Shown one piece after another: positions 55,763-64,000 of a stretch of 64,000 nt of DNA. The notes beneath the pieces were generated by a model. The model did not search any database and had not been told where the DNA came from. It saw only the letters and a list, made by a program, of their open reading frames with translations. This DNA is from Clostridium lacusfryxellense. GTDB taxonomy: Bacteria; Bacillota; Clostridia; Clostridiales; Clostridiaceae. The stretch spans positions 1 through 64,000 of the forward strand of contig NZ_JAHLEB010000023.1 in the NCBI RefSeq assembly GCF_018861735.1, read 5' to 3'. Each line of letters begins with the position of its first letter. Position 1 is the first letter of the stretch. Both the position numbers and the translations under genes were made by a program.

Positions 55763-55866
55763 GTATTTCTATAATTTAGTTAAAAAATGTACCCTTTTTA
55801 ATTTGAATAGCATATTTAAATAGTATAAATTCAAATTAGTATACTACTAAAATAGGAGGGTACGTT

Positions 55867-56253
55867 GTGGTAGAGATAATTATTCAATATATATTAATTG
55901 TGCTTTTAGTAATAGGACTTGGTTATTTAGCTTATTTGTTAAAGGATAAAAATCTAAATATTAAGGATGATTATTTTGGTCTTGCTAATGTAATACTTGG
56001 TTCTTTATCTGCCAGTGAATTTACACCTGAAAATGCAAAAAAAATTATTAGAATTATTTCAAAAGCAGTACAATTTGTAGAAACTAACTATAAAAACAGT
56101 GAAAATGACCTTAAGGAAAAAGAGGCTATTAAGATTGCAAAAGAGGGCACTAATTTATTGAATTTCCAAATTAATGTGGATGAAGAAAGTTTGAAATATC
56201 TTGTAAGAATAGCTGCAGCATTATTGCCACCAACTAATAAACCAGTGTCTTGA
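55867..56253 (+). CDS. Membrane-anchored protein, holin-LLH-like
   Basis: 128 residues. One N-terminal membrane helix (about 4-24) is followed by a soluble helical part with ISKAVQFVETNY, which resembles the AVxxVEQ pattern of the phage holin LLH superfamily. The GTG start has AGGAGGG 6 nt upstream. There is no lysin beside it, so a phage role is doubtful; it may be a host membrane protein. Confidence 0.5.
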   Translation: MVEIIIQYILIVLLVIGLGYLAYLLKDKNLNIKDDYFGLANVILGSLSASEFTPENAKKIIRIISKAVQFVETNYKNSENDLKEKEAIKIAKEGTNLLNFQINVDEESLKYLVRIAAALLPPTNKPVS

Positions 56254-56285
56254 GTATGGTGGAAAATAAAATTATAGTTATTTAC

Positions 56286-56332
56286 AATATTGACCGGCAA
56301 AAAAGTTTTACTTTGCCGGTCAATATTTTTGT
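56286..56332 (+). terminator. Terminator
   Basis: AATATTGACCGGCAAA (56286-56301) and TTTGCCGGTCAATATT (56312-56327), then TTT. It closes the preceding small gene. Confidence 0.85.
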
Positions 56333-56479
56333 AGAAAATTGGGCATAAATATTCTAAAAACTTATAAATTTTCAAAAAACAGAAACTAACGTTCTATTTT
56401 TTTAATTAAATCTCTTTACCTTTTGCTAAGAAACATATAGAATAACAAATGTGTGATAAAATATTACTGGAGGATTTTT

Positions 56480-58435
56480 ATGAGTTTAGAAAATGCAGAA
56501 GTTCAAACATATGATGTAACCGACCTAACTTCTCTAGAAAAGCTAGAGCCTGTAAGAATAAGACCAGGTATGTATATAGGGTCTACTGGAAGCAAAGGTC
56601 TACATCATTGTATATGGGAAATTTTAGATAATTCTATAGATGAAATAGCTAATGGGTATGGAAATAGAGCTGAAATAATATTAAACATAGATAAAAGTGT
56701 AACTATTGTTGATAATGGCAGGGGAATTCCTACAGGAATACACCCTTTAAAACATAAATCTGGTGTAGAAATGGTATTTACTGAACTTCATACTGGTGGG
56801 AAATTTAACAATAAAAATTATAAAACTTCTGGTGGCCTCCATGGTGTTGGAGCTGCAGTTGTAAATGCATTGTCAGAATGGTTGCAAGTTGAGATAAAAC
56901 AAAAGGGTAAAATTTTCACTCAACGATTTGAATATGCTTATGATGATGAACTTAAAAGACTTATGCCTGGTACGGCAGTGAGTAAGCTTGAAATAGTAGG
57001 AGAAACAAAAGAAACAGGTAGTAAAGTTACTTTTATGCCTGATAAAAATGTATTCACTACATTAGAGTTTAATTCTGATTTTATTGATGAGAGATTACAG
57101 GAATTAGCTTTTCAAAACAAAGGAATTACTTTAGTATTTATTGATAAGCGTAAAGAAGGAAATGAAGTAAAAGAATATCATTCAGACAGAGGTCTACTTG
57201 ATTTTATTGATTATCTTAATGTGAGTAAAACGTTACTACACAAAGATCCTGTATATTTTCAAGGAGAGAAAGAAATAAATGGGATACAACTATACGGTGA
57301 AATTTGTATGCAATTTACTGATTCTACTACAGAATACATTGCAAGTTATGTTAATAATATACCAACTACAGAATCTGGAACTCACGAAACTGGTTTTAAA
57401 ACAGGAATGACAAGAGCTTTTAAAGAAGGAGCTAAAAAACTCAATCTTTTAAAAGAGAAAGATAAAGAATTTGAAGGTGACGATTTAAGAGAAGGCATGA
57501 CAGCAATAGTAAGAATAAAAATAAGTAACCCAATCTTTGAAGGTCAAACTAAAAGTAAATTAGGAAATAATGAAGCATACAGCATGATGAATGAGTTATG
57601 TTATGTTAAAATTTTAGAATGGATAGAAGATAACAAAGAGATGGCTACTAATGTAATAAATAATGCTATTTCAGCAGCGTCTAGGCGTGATAAAATTAAA
57701 AAAATCAATGAAGCTGAAAGAAAGAAAGTAGGTAAGGGAGCAGCTCCACTTGCAGGTAAAATTGCTGTATGTACACTAAAAGATACTCATGTTACAGAAT
57801 TTATAGTGGTTGAAGGAGATTCAGCTGGTGGAAGTGCTAAACAAGCTAGAGACAGAAGGTTTCAATCTATAATGCCGTCTAAGGGTAAAATTATGAATAC
57901 TGAAAAACAAAAACTAGAAAATGTATTAGCTAGTGAAGAACTTAAAATATTCAACACAGCTATTGGAACGGGAGTTTTAGAAAATTATCATGAAAAAGAT
58001 TTAAAATATGATAAGATAATTATATTAAGTGATGCTGATGTTGATGGATATCATATCAGAACTTTGTGGATGACTTTTATTTATAGATATATGAGGCCAC
58101 TAATTGCAAATGGTCATCTCTACATGGGGATGCCACCACTTTATAAGGTATATAAGCAGACTAAAAATGGCGAAGTAGCTAAGTATGCATATAGTGATGA
58201 ACAATTAGCAAAAACAAAAAAAGAAATTGGCAAAAATGCTTTAATTCAACGATATAAGGGACTTGGAGAGATGAATCCAGATCAACTTTGGGAAACTACG
58301 TTAAATCCAACTACTAGGACCCTACAGCAGGTTACTATAGAGGATGCAGCCAAAGCAGAGAGGATGGTTTCACTTCTAATGGGAGATGTAGTTGCACCTA
58401 GAAAAAATTACATGTATAAATATGCTGAGTTTTAG
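56480..58435 (+). CDS. parE: DNA topoisomerase IV subunit B
   Basis: 651 residues. The GHKL ATPase has EILDNSIDEIANG, DNGRGIPTGIHP and GGLHGVGAAVVNALS. The TOPRIM domain has EGDSAGGSAKQARDRRFQ and DADVDGYHIRTL. The ATG at 56480 has TGGAGG 6 nt upstream; the in-frame GTG at 56453 lies before it. Together with the next gene this is the parE-parC pair rather than gyrB-gyrA, judged by isolated position and by the short form of the protein. Confidence 0.9.
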   Translation: MSLENAEVQTYDVTDLTSLEKLEPVRIRPGMYIGSTGSKGLHHCIWEILDNSIDEIANGYGNRAEIILNIDKSVTIVDNGRGIPTGIHPLKHKSGVEMVFTELHTGGKFNNKNYKTSGGLHGVGAAVVNALSEWLQVEIKQKGKIFTQRFEYAYDDELKRLMPGTAVSKLEIVGETKETGSKVTFMPDKNVFTTLEFNSDFIDERLQELAFQNKGITLVFIDKRKEGNEVKEYHSDRGLLDFIDYLNVSKTLLHKDPVYFQGEKEINGIQLYGEICMQFTDSTTEYIASYVNNIPTTESGTHETGFKTGMTRAFKEGAKKLNLLKEKDKEFEGDDLREGMTAIVRIKISNPIFEGQTKSKLGNNEAYSMMNELCYVKILEWIEDNKEMATNVINNAISAASRRDKIKKINEAERKKVGKGAAPLAGKIAVCTLKDTHVTEFIVVEGDSAGGSAKQARDRRFQSIMPSKGKIMNTEKQKLENVLASEELKIFNTAIGTGVLENYHEKDLKYDKIIILSDADVDGYHIRTLWMTFIYRYMRPLIANGHLYMGMPPLYKVYKQTKNGEVAKYAYSDEQLAKTKKEIGKNALIQRYKGLGEMNPDQLWETTLNPTTRTLQQVTIEDAAKAERMVSLLMGDVVAPRKNYMYKYAEF

Positions 58436-58449
58436 GAGGAATTTATGAA

Positions 58450-61356
58450 ATGGCGAAAAAAGTTGAGATACCAAAAGATAATAATATAATAATGACACCA
58501 ATCGAAGAGGCAATGCCAGATAATTACCTTCCGTACGCTGTTGAGGTTGCCAGGGAGAGAGCTCTACCAGATGTCCGTGATGGTTTAAAACCAGTACATA
58601 GAAGAATTCTTTATGGTGCATATATGTTAAGGGCGTTTCCGGACAAGCCTTATTTTAAGTCAGCAAGAATAGTTGGAGATATTCTTGGTAAGTATCATCC
58701 CCATGGAGATAGCTCTGTATACGGCGCTATGGTAATACTTGCGCAATCCTTTGCAACTAGAAAACCATTGATTGATGGACATGGGAACTGGGGAAGTCAA
58801 GATGGAGATAATGCTGCAGCTATGCGTTATACGGAAGCAAGGCTTTCACCAATTGCGCTTGAAATGATAAGGGATATTGATAAAGGCGTTGTGGAAATGG
58901 TAGATAATTACTCTGATACAGAAAAGGAACCATCAGTCTTACCATCAAGATATCCTAATCTACTAGTAAACGGAACATTTGGAATAGCAGTTGGAATAGC
59001 AACCAATATACCGCCTCATAATCTTGGTGAGGTAATTGATGGCTTACTTGCTTATGCAGATAATAATGATATTACAACAAAAGAACTTATGAAGTATATA
59101 AAAGGCCCAGATTTACCAACTGGAGGTATTTTAATTGGTAAGAATGCAATACAATCTGCCTATGAGACTGGAGAAGGTAAGGTGACATTGCGTTCTAAAA
59201 TGAGCATTGATGTACTAGAAAATGGACGTTTAGGCATAGTTATTACCGAGTTTCCTTATAGAAAAAATAAAGCGAAACTGCTTCAATCTATCTCTGATAT
59301 GACAGCAGATAAAAGACATGCAAAATCATTAGAATCCATTGTAGATATTAGAGATGAATCTGATAGAACTGGACTTAGGTCTGTAATTGAATTTAAAAAG
59401 ACTACAAGTAAAGAAGTTGCAACTAAGGTACTTAAATACTTAATGAAGAAAACAGAACTTCAATGCAACGTTCCTTTTAATATGGTGGCCCTAGCAAATG
59501 GAAAACCTCAAACTATGGGGCTTAAAACTATACTCAAACACTACTTGAATCATCAAAAGGATGTCATAACTAGAAGAACTCAAAGGGAACTAGAAGTTGC
59601 CGAAAATAGATTTCATATTGTTGAGGGTTTTATAAAAGCAATCGACGTAATGGATGAAATTATAAAAACTATTAGAGCTTCAAAATCTAAAAAAGATGCT
59701 GCTCAGAACCTTATTGATAAGTTTGAGTTTTCACCTATCCAAACGGAAGCAATACTTGAACTCATGTTATACAGGTTAACAGGACTTGAAATTAAAATAT
59801 TCTTAAAGGAATACAAAAAGCTTGAGATATTAATTAATGGATACAAGAGAATCCTTGGTAGTGAAAAAGAACTTCTTAAAATAATAAAGACAGAGATGTC
59901 AGAGATAAAAGAAAAATATAATGATCCTAGGCGAACTGAAATTATTGAGGACGATAATGAAGCTAAAATAGAGGTAGAAGATATAATAGTGGTAGAGGAT
60001 ATCATGATAACTTTATCTAACGAGGGTTATATAAAAAGAATTCCAATGAAATCCTATAATAGATCTAATATTAATATAGAAGATATTGAGTATAGAGAAG
60101 GCGATTTTAATACATATTTACTACAAACAAACACTAAGGATACTTTAATGATCTTTACAGAAGCAGGAAATATGTATCAGCTAAGAGCTGATTTAGTTCC
60201 AGAATATAAGTGGAAAGAAAAAGGTGAAAGGCTTGATACTCTCCTTCGCGGAATTGATTTAACAAAGGAAAGAATTGTTGCTACTTATTTATCAACAAGT
60301 TTAGAACAGGGGAATGAATTTATATTCTTTACTAGTAAAGGTAATATAAAGAAGACTCAATTGGACAAATTCGTTACTAGTTATGCTAAGTTATCAGCAT
60401 TAAGATTAAGAGATAATGAAAAACTCCTTGAGGTTAAGTTAAACTCCACTAAGAGGAAAGAAGCATTTATAAATATATCAACAAAAGAAGGTCTTGAATT
60501 CTCAATTGAGGAACCTGTACTTTTTGATATCGATAGAAATGTTTTGGGAACACAATTGTTTAATCTCACAGAAGGCGATCAGGTAGTAAAATTAGAATTT
60601 ACAGAGAAACATGAGTCTAAATTATTTAACATTAGTATAAATCCAAAAGGTGTCATAAAAATATCTAATAGAAAAAGTACAGCAAACGTAAGTACTTATA
60701 CAAAATCTTCGTCTATGCTACTTATATTTACTCAAAAGGGAATGGTTCATAAATTACCTAGCTACATGATTGAGAATATTGATAAAAAGGGCACGGTTAT
60801 AAATACTTTGCTTGATAATTTTAATTCGGATGATAAAATAGTTGAAATTATATCTATTGATAATTTTAGCGAAGAAGCAAGTGTATACTTCTTTACAAAG
60901 AAAGGATTCACAAAGAGGTTAAAACTTGGAGAACTAGAAGGAGATTTCAGCTCTAATTTGGTTTATAAACTTAAAACTGAAGAAGATAGATTATCATTTG
61001 TTAAAATTAACAAGGATTGTTTAGATAAAGATATAGTAATCGTAACTAAAAAAGCAATGTGCATTAGATTTAATGTAAATGCTATTAATTTCATGGGAAA
61101 AAACGCATCTGGAGTAACTGCAATAAGTTTAAAAGAGAACGATGAAATTATATTTGTTGATTTGGCAAACGTCCAAGTAGAAAATGAAGATGATTTAACT
61201 TTAGCGGTTAGCTCATTTAAAGGTGAAAAAAAGACTATAAAACTTGGAGATATAAATGTTCAAAATAGAGCAGGTAGGGGTAAAAACTTAACCAGTTCGC
61301 TAATAGACGATTATGTGGAAAATGTTGTTTTGGTATCAGAAAAGAATAACAAGTAA
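58450..61356 (+). CDS. parC: DNA topoisomerase IV subunit A
   Basis: 968 residues; breaks and rejoins DNA through Y127 ([12 protein letters not shown]). The quinolone-determining region reads [10 protein letters not shown] long C-terminal beta-pinwheel region runs from about 510 to the end, longer than in E. coli ParC and nearer in size to large Gram-positive A subunits. It starts 14 bp after parE behind AGGAGG. Confidence 0.9.
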   Translation: MAKKVEIPKDNNIIMTPIEEAMPDNYLPYAVEVARERALPDVRDGLKPVHRRILYGAYMLRAFPDKPYFKSARIVGDILGKYHPHGDSSVYGAMVILAQSFATRKPLIDGHGNWGSQDGDNAAAMRYTEARLSPIALEMIRDIDKGVVEMVDNYSDTEKEPSVLPSRYPNLLVNGTFGIAVGIATNIPPHNLGEVIDGLLAYADNNDITTKELMKYIKGPDLPTGGILIGKNAIQSAYETGEGKVTLRSKMSIDVLENGRLGIVITEFPYRKNKAKLLQSISDMTADKRHAKSLESIVDIRDESDRTGLRSVIEFKKTTSKEVATKVLKYLMKKTELQCNVPFNMVALANGKPQTMGLKTILKHYLNHQKDVITRRTQRELEVAENRFHIVEGFIKAIDVMDEIIKTIRASKSKKDAAQNLIDKFEFSPIQTEAILELMLYRLTGLEIKIFLKEYKKLEILINGYKRILGSEKELLKIIKTEMSEIKEKYNDPRRTEIIEDDNEAKIEVEDIIVVEDIMITLSNEGYIKRIPMKSYNRSNINIEDIEYREGDFNTYLLQTNTKDTLMIFTEAGNMYQLRADLVPEYKWKEKGERLDTLLRGIDLTKERIVATYLSTSLEQGNEFIFFTSKGNIKKTQLDKFVTSYAKLSALRLRDNEKLLEVKLNSTKRKEAFINISTKEGLEFSIEEPVLFDIDRNVLGTQLFNLTEGDQVVKLEFTEKHESKLFNISINPKGVIKISNRKSTANVSTYTKSSSMLLIFTQKGMVHKLPSYMIENIDKKGTVINTLLDNFNSDDKIVEIISIDNFSEEASVYFFTKKGFTKRLKLGELEGDFSSNLVYKLKTEEDRLSFVKINKDCLDKDIVIVTKKAMCIRFNVNAINFMGKNASGVTAISLKENDEIIFVDLANVQVENEDDLTLAVSSFKGEKKTIKLGDINVQNRAGRGKNLTSSLIDDYVENVVLVSEKNNK

Positions 61357-61362
61357 AATAAA

Positions 61363-61412
61363 AAGACATGCACTAAAAGTTAAATAAACTTAACTTTAGC
61401 GTGTCTTCTTTT
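61363..61412. terminator. Terminator shared by parC and gtrA
   Basis: AAGACATGCACTAAAAGTTAA (61363 onward) pairs, with one mismatch, with TTAACTTTAGCGTGTCTT, then CTTTTC. The right arm overlaps the last codons of the convergent GtrA gene. Confidence 0.7.
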
Positions 61413-61872
61413 CATTAAAAACAAAAAACTTATTAATTAGGAAACCCATAAAGCCTATTGTCATAGAATCTATAACAATACATATGTTAAACCATAGGTG
61501 ATTTAAATTATTTATGTTAACTCTGTGACCGCCATTATGTAAAATATGAATTAAGGGATTTTTACTTGTTAATATTACTAACATGAAGCTATTTAATATC
61601 ATCCCAAATAGTAATACAGAGGCATATTCAAAGTATGATGTATCCTTGCGTCCATCTTTAAAGGTGAATTTTTTATTTAAGTAGTAACCACAGGTTGAGT
61701 ACACACTAAATGCTATAATGTTAAATATAAATAGTATTTTCCCGTGGGTTATACCTGTTGCATACGATAGAGTGTTTAATATTGCAATATCTATTATAGT
61801 GTTAATAGCACCAACTAAAGCATACTTAATAAATTGGGTCACTGAACTTAGTGATTTATTTTTATTATTCAT
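61396..61872 (-). CDS. GtrA-family membrane protein
   Basis: 158 residues with four membrane helices. The family moves lipid-linked sugars across the membrane in cell-envelope glycosylation. Typical features are FIKYALVGAINTIIDI at the N terminus and YYLNKKFTF between the second and third helices. No glycosyltransferase partner is adjacent. Confidence 0.8.
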   Translation of the reverse strand: MNNKNKSLSSVTQFIKYALVGAINTIIDIAILNTLSYATGITHGKILFIFNIIAFSVYSTCGYYLNKKFTFKDGRKDTSYFEYASVLLFGMILNSFMLVILTSKNPLIHILHNGGHRVNINNLNHLWFNICIVIDSMTIGFMGFLINKFFVFNEKKTR

Positions 61873-62045
61873 AATATATTATTCTTAAATAAAATTTGTT
61901 TAAGAAATTAGTCACCACCTCTTCAGTTAAAAATATTATGAAAAAACATTGTTATATTTAGGCTAACATTAGTGTACAACAAAATAAAACAAAATAAAAC
62001 AAAAATATTTAAAGATAAGTAGAATAAGAAAATGAAGGTGAGAAT
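61873..62045. other. Divergent intergenic region
   Basis: Promoter region of the peptidase gene. A short tandem repeat, AAAATAAAAC twice, lies at about 61981-62000. Nothing else recognised. Confidence 0.4.
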
Positions 62046-63302
62046 ATGGAAAAAATAATATTAAAAAATGGAATAAAATTATTATATAAGAAATCTGAAA
62101 ATAATCTAACATCGTTTACAATTGGGTTTGATGCAGGAGCTAATGTTGAGGAGAATCAGCAACTAGGAATGGCACATGTAGTAGAACATATGCTCTTTAA
62201 GGGAACTACGTCGCGCACAGAATATGAAATAAATAAATTGTGCGATGAAACCTTTGGGTTTTGTAATGCTATGACTAACTATCCATACGTTGTATATTAT
62301 GGCACCACTTTAGATGAGGATTTTGAGAAAGGTTTTGAAATTTACTCAGATATTCTTATGAATCCTTCTTTTCCTGTTAATGGATTTAAGGAGGAAATAG
62401 AAGTTATTTGCGAAGAACTCAAAGAGTGGAGGGATGATTCAGCCCAATTTTGTGAAGATACCATGTTTTATAATGGGTTTGAGAATAGAAGGATAAGGAA
62501 TTTAATTATTGGGACAGAAGAAAGCATTCGGTCTATAACCATACTACAAATTAAAAGTTTTTATGAAAAATATTATAGACCTGATAATTGTGTAATAAGT
62601 GTAATATCAACTTTAAGCGCAAGCGAAGTTTCACTGATAGTGGATAAATATATAGGCAAGTTAAGTTCTAAATTAGCTATTAAAAGTGAATATATAGAAA
62701 AAAAACAAGAACCCATATATGAGAATAATAAACCTGGTACATATTTTGAGTATAGGGATGATTTGCAAGGTGGCAAAATCCAATATTGTTTTCCAATTCA
62801 TGAATTAAGCGATAGAGAGATTTGTGCTTTAAAGCTATTTAATTTAGTTTTTGGAGAAGGTACAAGTAGCATTCTATTTGATGAGATAAGGACTAAGAGA
62901 GGACTTGTATATGATATTTATAGTAAAATTAAAAATGAAACTGGAATAAAACTATTTACTATATCTCTTGGAACTTCATATGAAAATGCTAAAATGGCAA
63001 TAGAAATCATAAATTACGAAATAGAAAAAGTAAAGGAACTTAAAAACTATTTTGATGAAAAGTGTATTTTAAGGTTGTGTAAAAGTTACAAATTAAGAAA
63101 GATGTTAGCCCTAGAAAAATCTATTCAAACTAGCATGAATTTATGTGTATATGAAGTTATGTATGGGGGCGAAACTGAAATTTTTTCTGAATTTAAGTTA
63201 ATGGATACAATTAATGAAGAAGATATAATGAAAGTGGTAAATAAGGTTTTGGTAAATGCTACGATACAAGTACTAATGCCAAATGTGGGAAGTGGGAGAT
63301 GA
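62046..63302 (+). CDS. M16-family zinc peptidase
   Basis: 418 residues. It has the inverted zinc motif H44-V-V-E47-H48 (MAHVVEHMLFKGT) and a third ligand Glu about 75 residues later in EVICEELKEW. The remaining half follows the inactive C-terminal M16 lobe. Such enzymes act as peptide processors in the cytoplasm or envelope; no signal peptide is seen. Its stop lies 2 nt before the preferred recJ start. Confidence 0.88.
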   Translation: MEKIILKNGIKLLYKKSENNLTSFTIGFDAGANVEENQQLGMAHVVEHMLFKGTTSRTEYEINKLCDETFGFCNAMTNYPYVVYYGTTLDEDFEKGFEIYSDILMNPSFPVNGFKEEIEVICEELKEWRDDSAQFCEDTMFYNGFENRRIRNLIIGTEESIRSITILQIKSFYEKYYRPDNCVISVISTLSASEVSLIVDKYIGKLSSKLAIKSEYIEKKQEPIYENNKPGTYFEYRDDLQGGKIQYCFPIHELSDREICALKLFNLVFGEGTSSILFDEIRTKRGLVYDIYSKIKNETGIKLFTISLGTSYENAKMAIEIINYEIEKVKELKNYFDEKCILRLCKSYKLRKMLALEKSIQTSMNLCVYEVMYGGETEIFSEFKLMDTINEEDIMKVVNKVLVNATIQVLMPNVGSGR

Positions 63303-63304
63303 AT

Positions 63305-64000
63305 ATGGAGAAAAAATGGTTATTAAGGAATACATCTAAAGACATTAGTTCGTTAGCAAAAAACTCAGGAGTAAGTGAGGTTACTGCTAAAATTTTAATT
63401 AATAGAGGATTTTCAAGTCCCATAAATATAAAAAAATTTATGAGAGCAAGTATTAATGATTTGTATGATCCACTTTTAATGAAAGATATGGATAAGGGTA
63501 CGGCTCTAATTAAGTTAGCAATTGAAAACAACCAGAAAATCGTAGTTTATGGAGATTATGATGCGGATGGTGTTACTAGTACAGTTATAATGTATAAGGC
63601 GCTAAAACATTGTGGTGCAAATGTAAAATACCATGTACCAGACAGGGAGCATGAGGGATATGGAATAAATAGCGATAGAATAAGATTACTAAATGAAGAA
63701 GGATGTAAAGTAGTTTTAACTTGTGATAATGGCATCGCAGCAATTGAACAGGTTAAACTCGCAAAGGAACTTGGGATGATAGTAATAATAACTGATCATC
63801 ATGAATTGCAATTTGAAGAAGATGAACCCGGCACAAGGATTTTTAAGGTTCCGATTGCAGATGCTGTTATTAATCCAAAGCAAAAAGAATGTAATTACCC
63901 CTTTAAACAATTATGTGGCGCAGGTATTGCATTTAAATTTGTACAAGCATTATATAAAAAACTTGGAATTGATGAGGATATGGCACATGAATTTATAGAA
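63305..64000 (+). CDS. recJ: Single-stranded-DNA-specific exonuclease RecJ, 5' part (cut by window end)
   Basis: 232 codons are visible, open to the last base. The DHH-family motifs are YGDYDADGVTSTV (near residue 82), TCDNGIAA and ITDHHE, and the region PDREHEGYGIN is as in RecJ. The ATG at 63305 has GGGAG 6 nt upstream; an in-frame ATG at 63299 overlaps the stop of the peptidase gene. It degrades single-stranded DNA 5' to 3' in recombination and repair. Confidence 0.88.
   Translation, partial: MEKKWLLRNTSKDISSLAKNSGVSEVTAKILINRGFSSPINIKKFMRASINDLYDPLLMKDMDKGTALIKLAIENNQKIVVYGDYDADGVTSTVIMYKALKHCGANVKYHVPDREHEGYGINSDRIRLLNEEGCKVVLTCDNGIAAIEQVKLAKELGMIVIITDHHELQFEEDEPGTRIFKVPIADAVINPKQKECNYPFKQLCGAGIAFKFVQALYKKLGIDEDMAHEFIE

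Overview
The window is AT-rich Gram-positive DNA with strong AGGAGG-type ribosome binding sites, TTG and GTG as well as ATG starts, a single-chain clostridial-type PurL, a parE-parC pair, a yybP-ykoY riboswitch and a purine riboswitch. All of this points to a strict anaerobe of the genus Clostridium or a close relative. No rRNA, tRNA or CRISPR array was seen. The first and last genes (copA and recJ) are cut by the window edges.

Layout. 0-3.1 kb: 3' part of a copper ATPase, its chaperone copZ and a PAP2 phosphatase. 3.1-5.4 kb: small hypothetical genes, an IS1595-like remnant and a cluster of hairpins. 5.4-10.6 kb: a GntR-controlled catabolic operon (transporter, hydantoinase/oxoprolinase-family protein, HExxH peptidase, regulator) with two identical palindromic operators in its promoter. 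10.8-22.5 kb: purine biosynthesis, purL and then purE-C-F-M-N-H-D behind PurBox-like sites and a guanine-type riboswitch; a 250-bp palindromic element lies between purC and purF. 22.7-25.8 kb: a free-standing ATP-cone protein, a TauE/SafE permease with a Fur-like box, an RDD-like protein and the RNA methyltransferase rlmD.

25.8-48.0 kb is accessory. The last codons of rlmD recur at 28.2 and 48.0 kb, both times behind the same ~180-bp non-coding repeat, as if elements had integrated at the 3' end of rlmD. Inside lie an endolysin with a nonsense-mutated holin-like gene, a decayed phenolic-acid/gallate decarboxylase locus beside an intact lipoprotein tannase, IS debris, a seven-gene molybdenum-cofactor operon led by a LysR gene, and a second LysR gene followed by a five-gene operon. 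That operon joins a DMSO-reductase-family molybdoenzyme, its FeS subunit and chaperone to AsrA and AsrB, the electron-input subunits of anaerobic sulfite reductase. The sulfite-reducing subunit AsrC is absent. This operon is the best candidate in the window for an undescribed NAD(P)H-linked molybdoenzyme system, with its cofactor made next door.

48-64 kb is again housekeeping: a Mn-riboswitch-controlled P-type ATPase, an atypical FabH-like protein, an ABC exporter, thyA-folA, parE-parC, a GtrA protein, an M16 peptidase and recJ.
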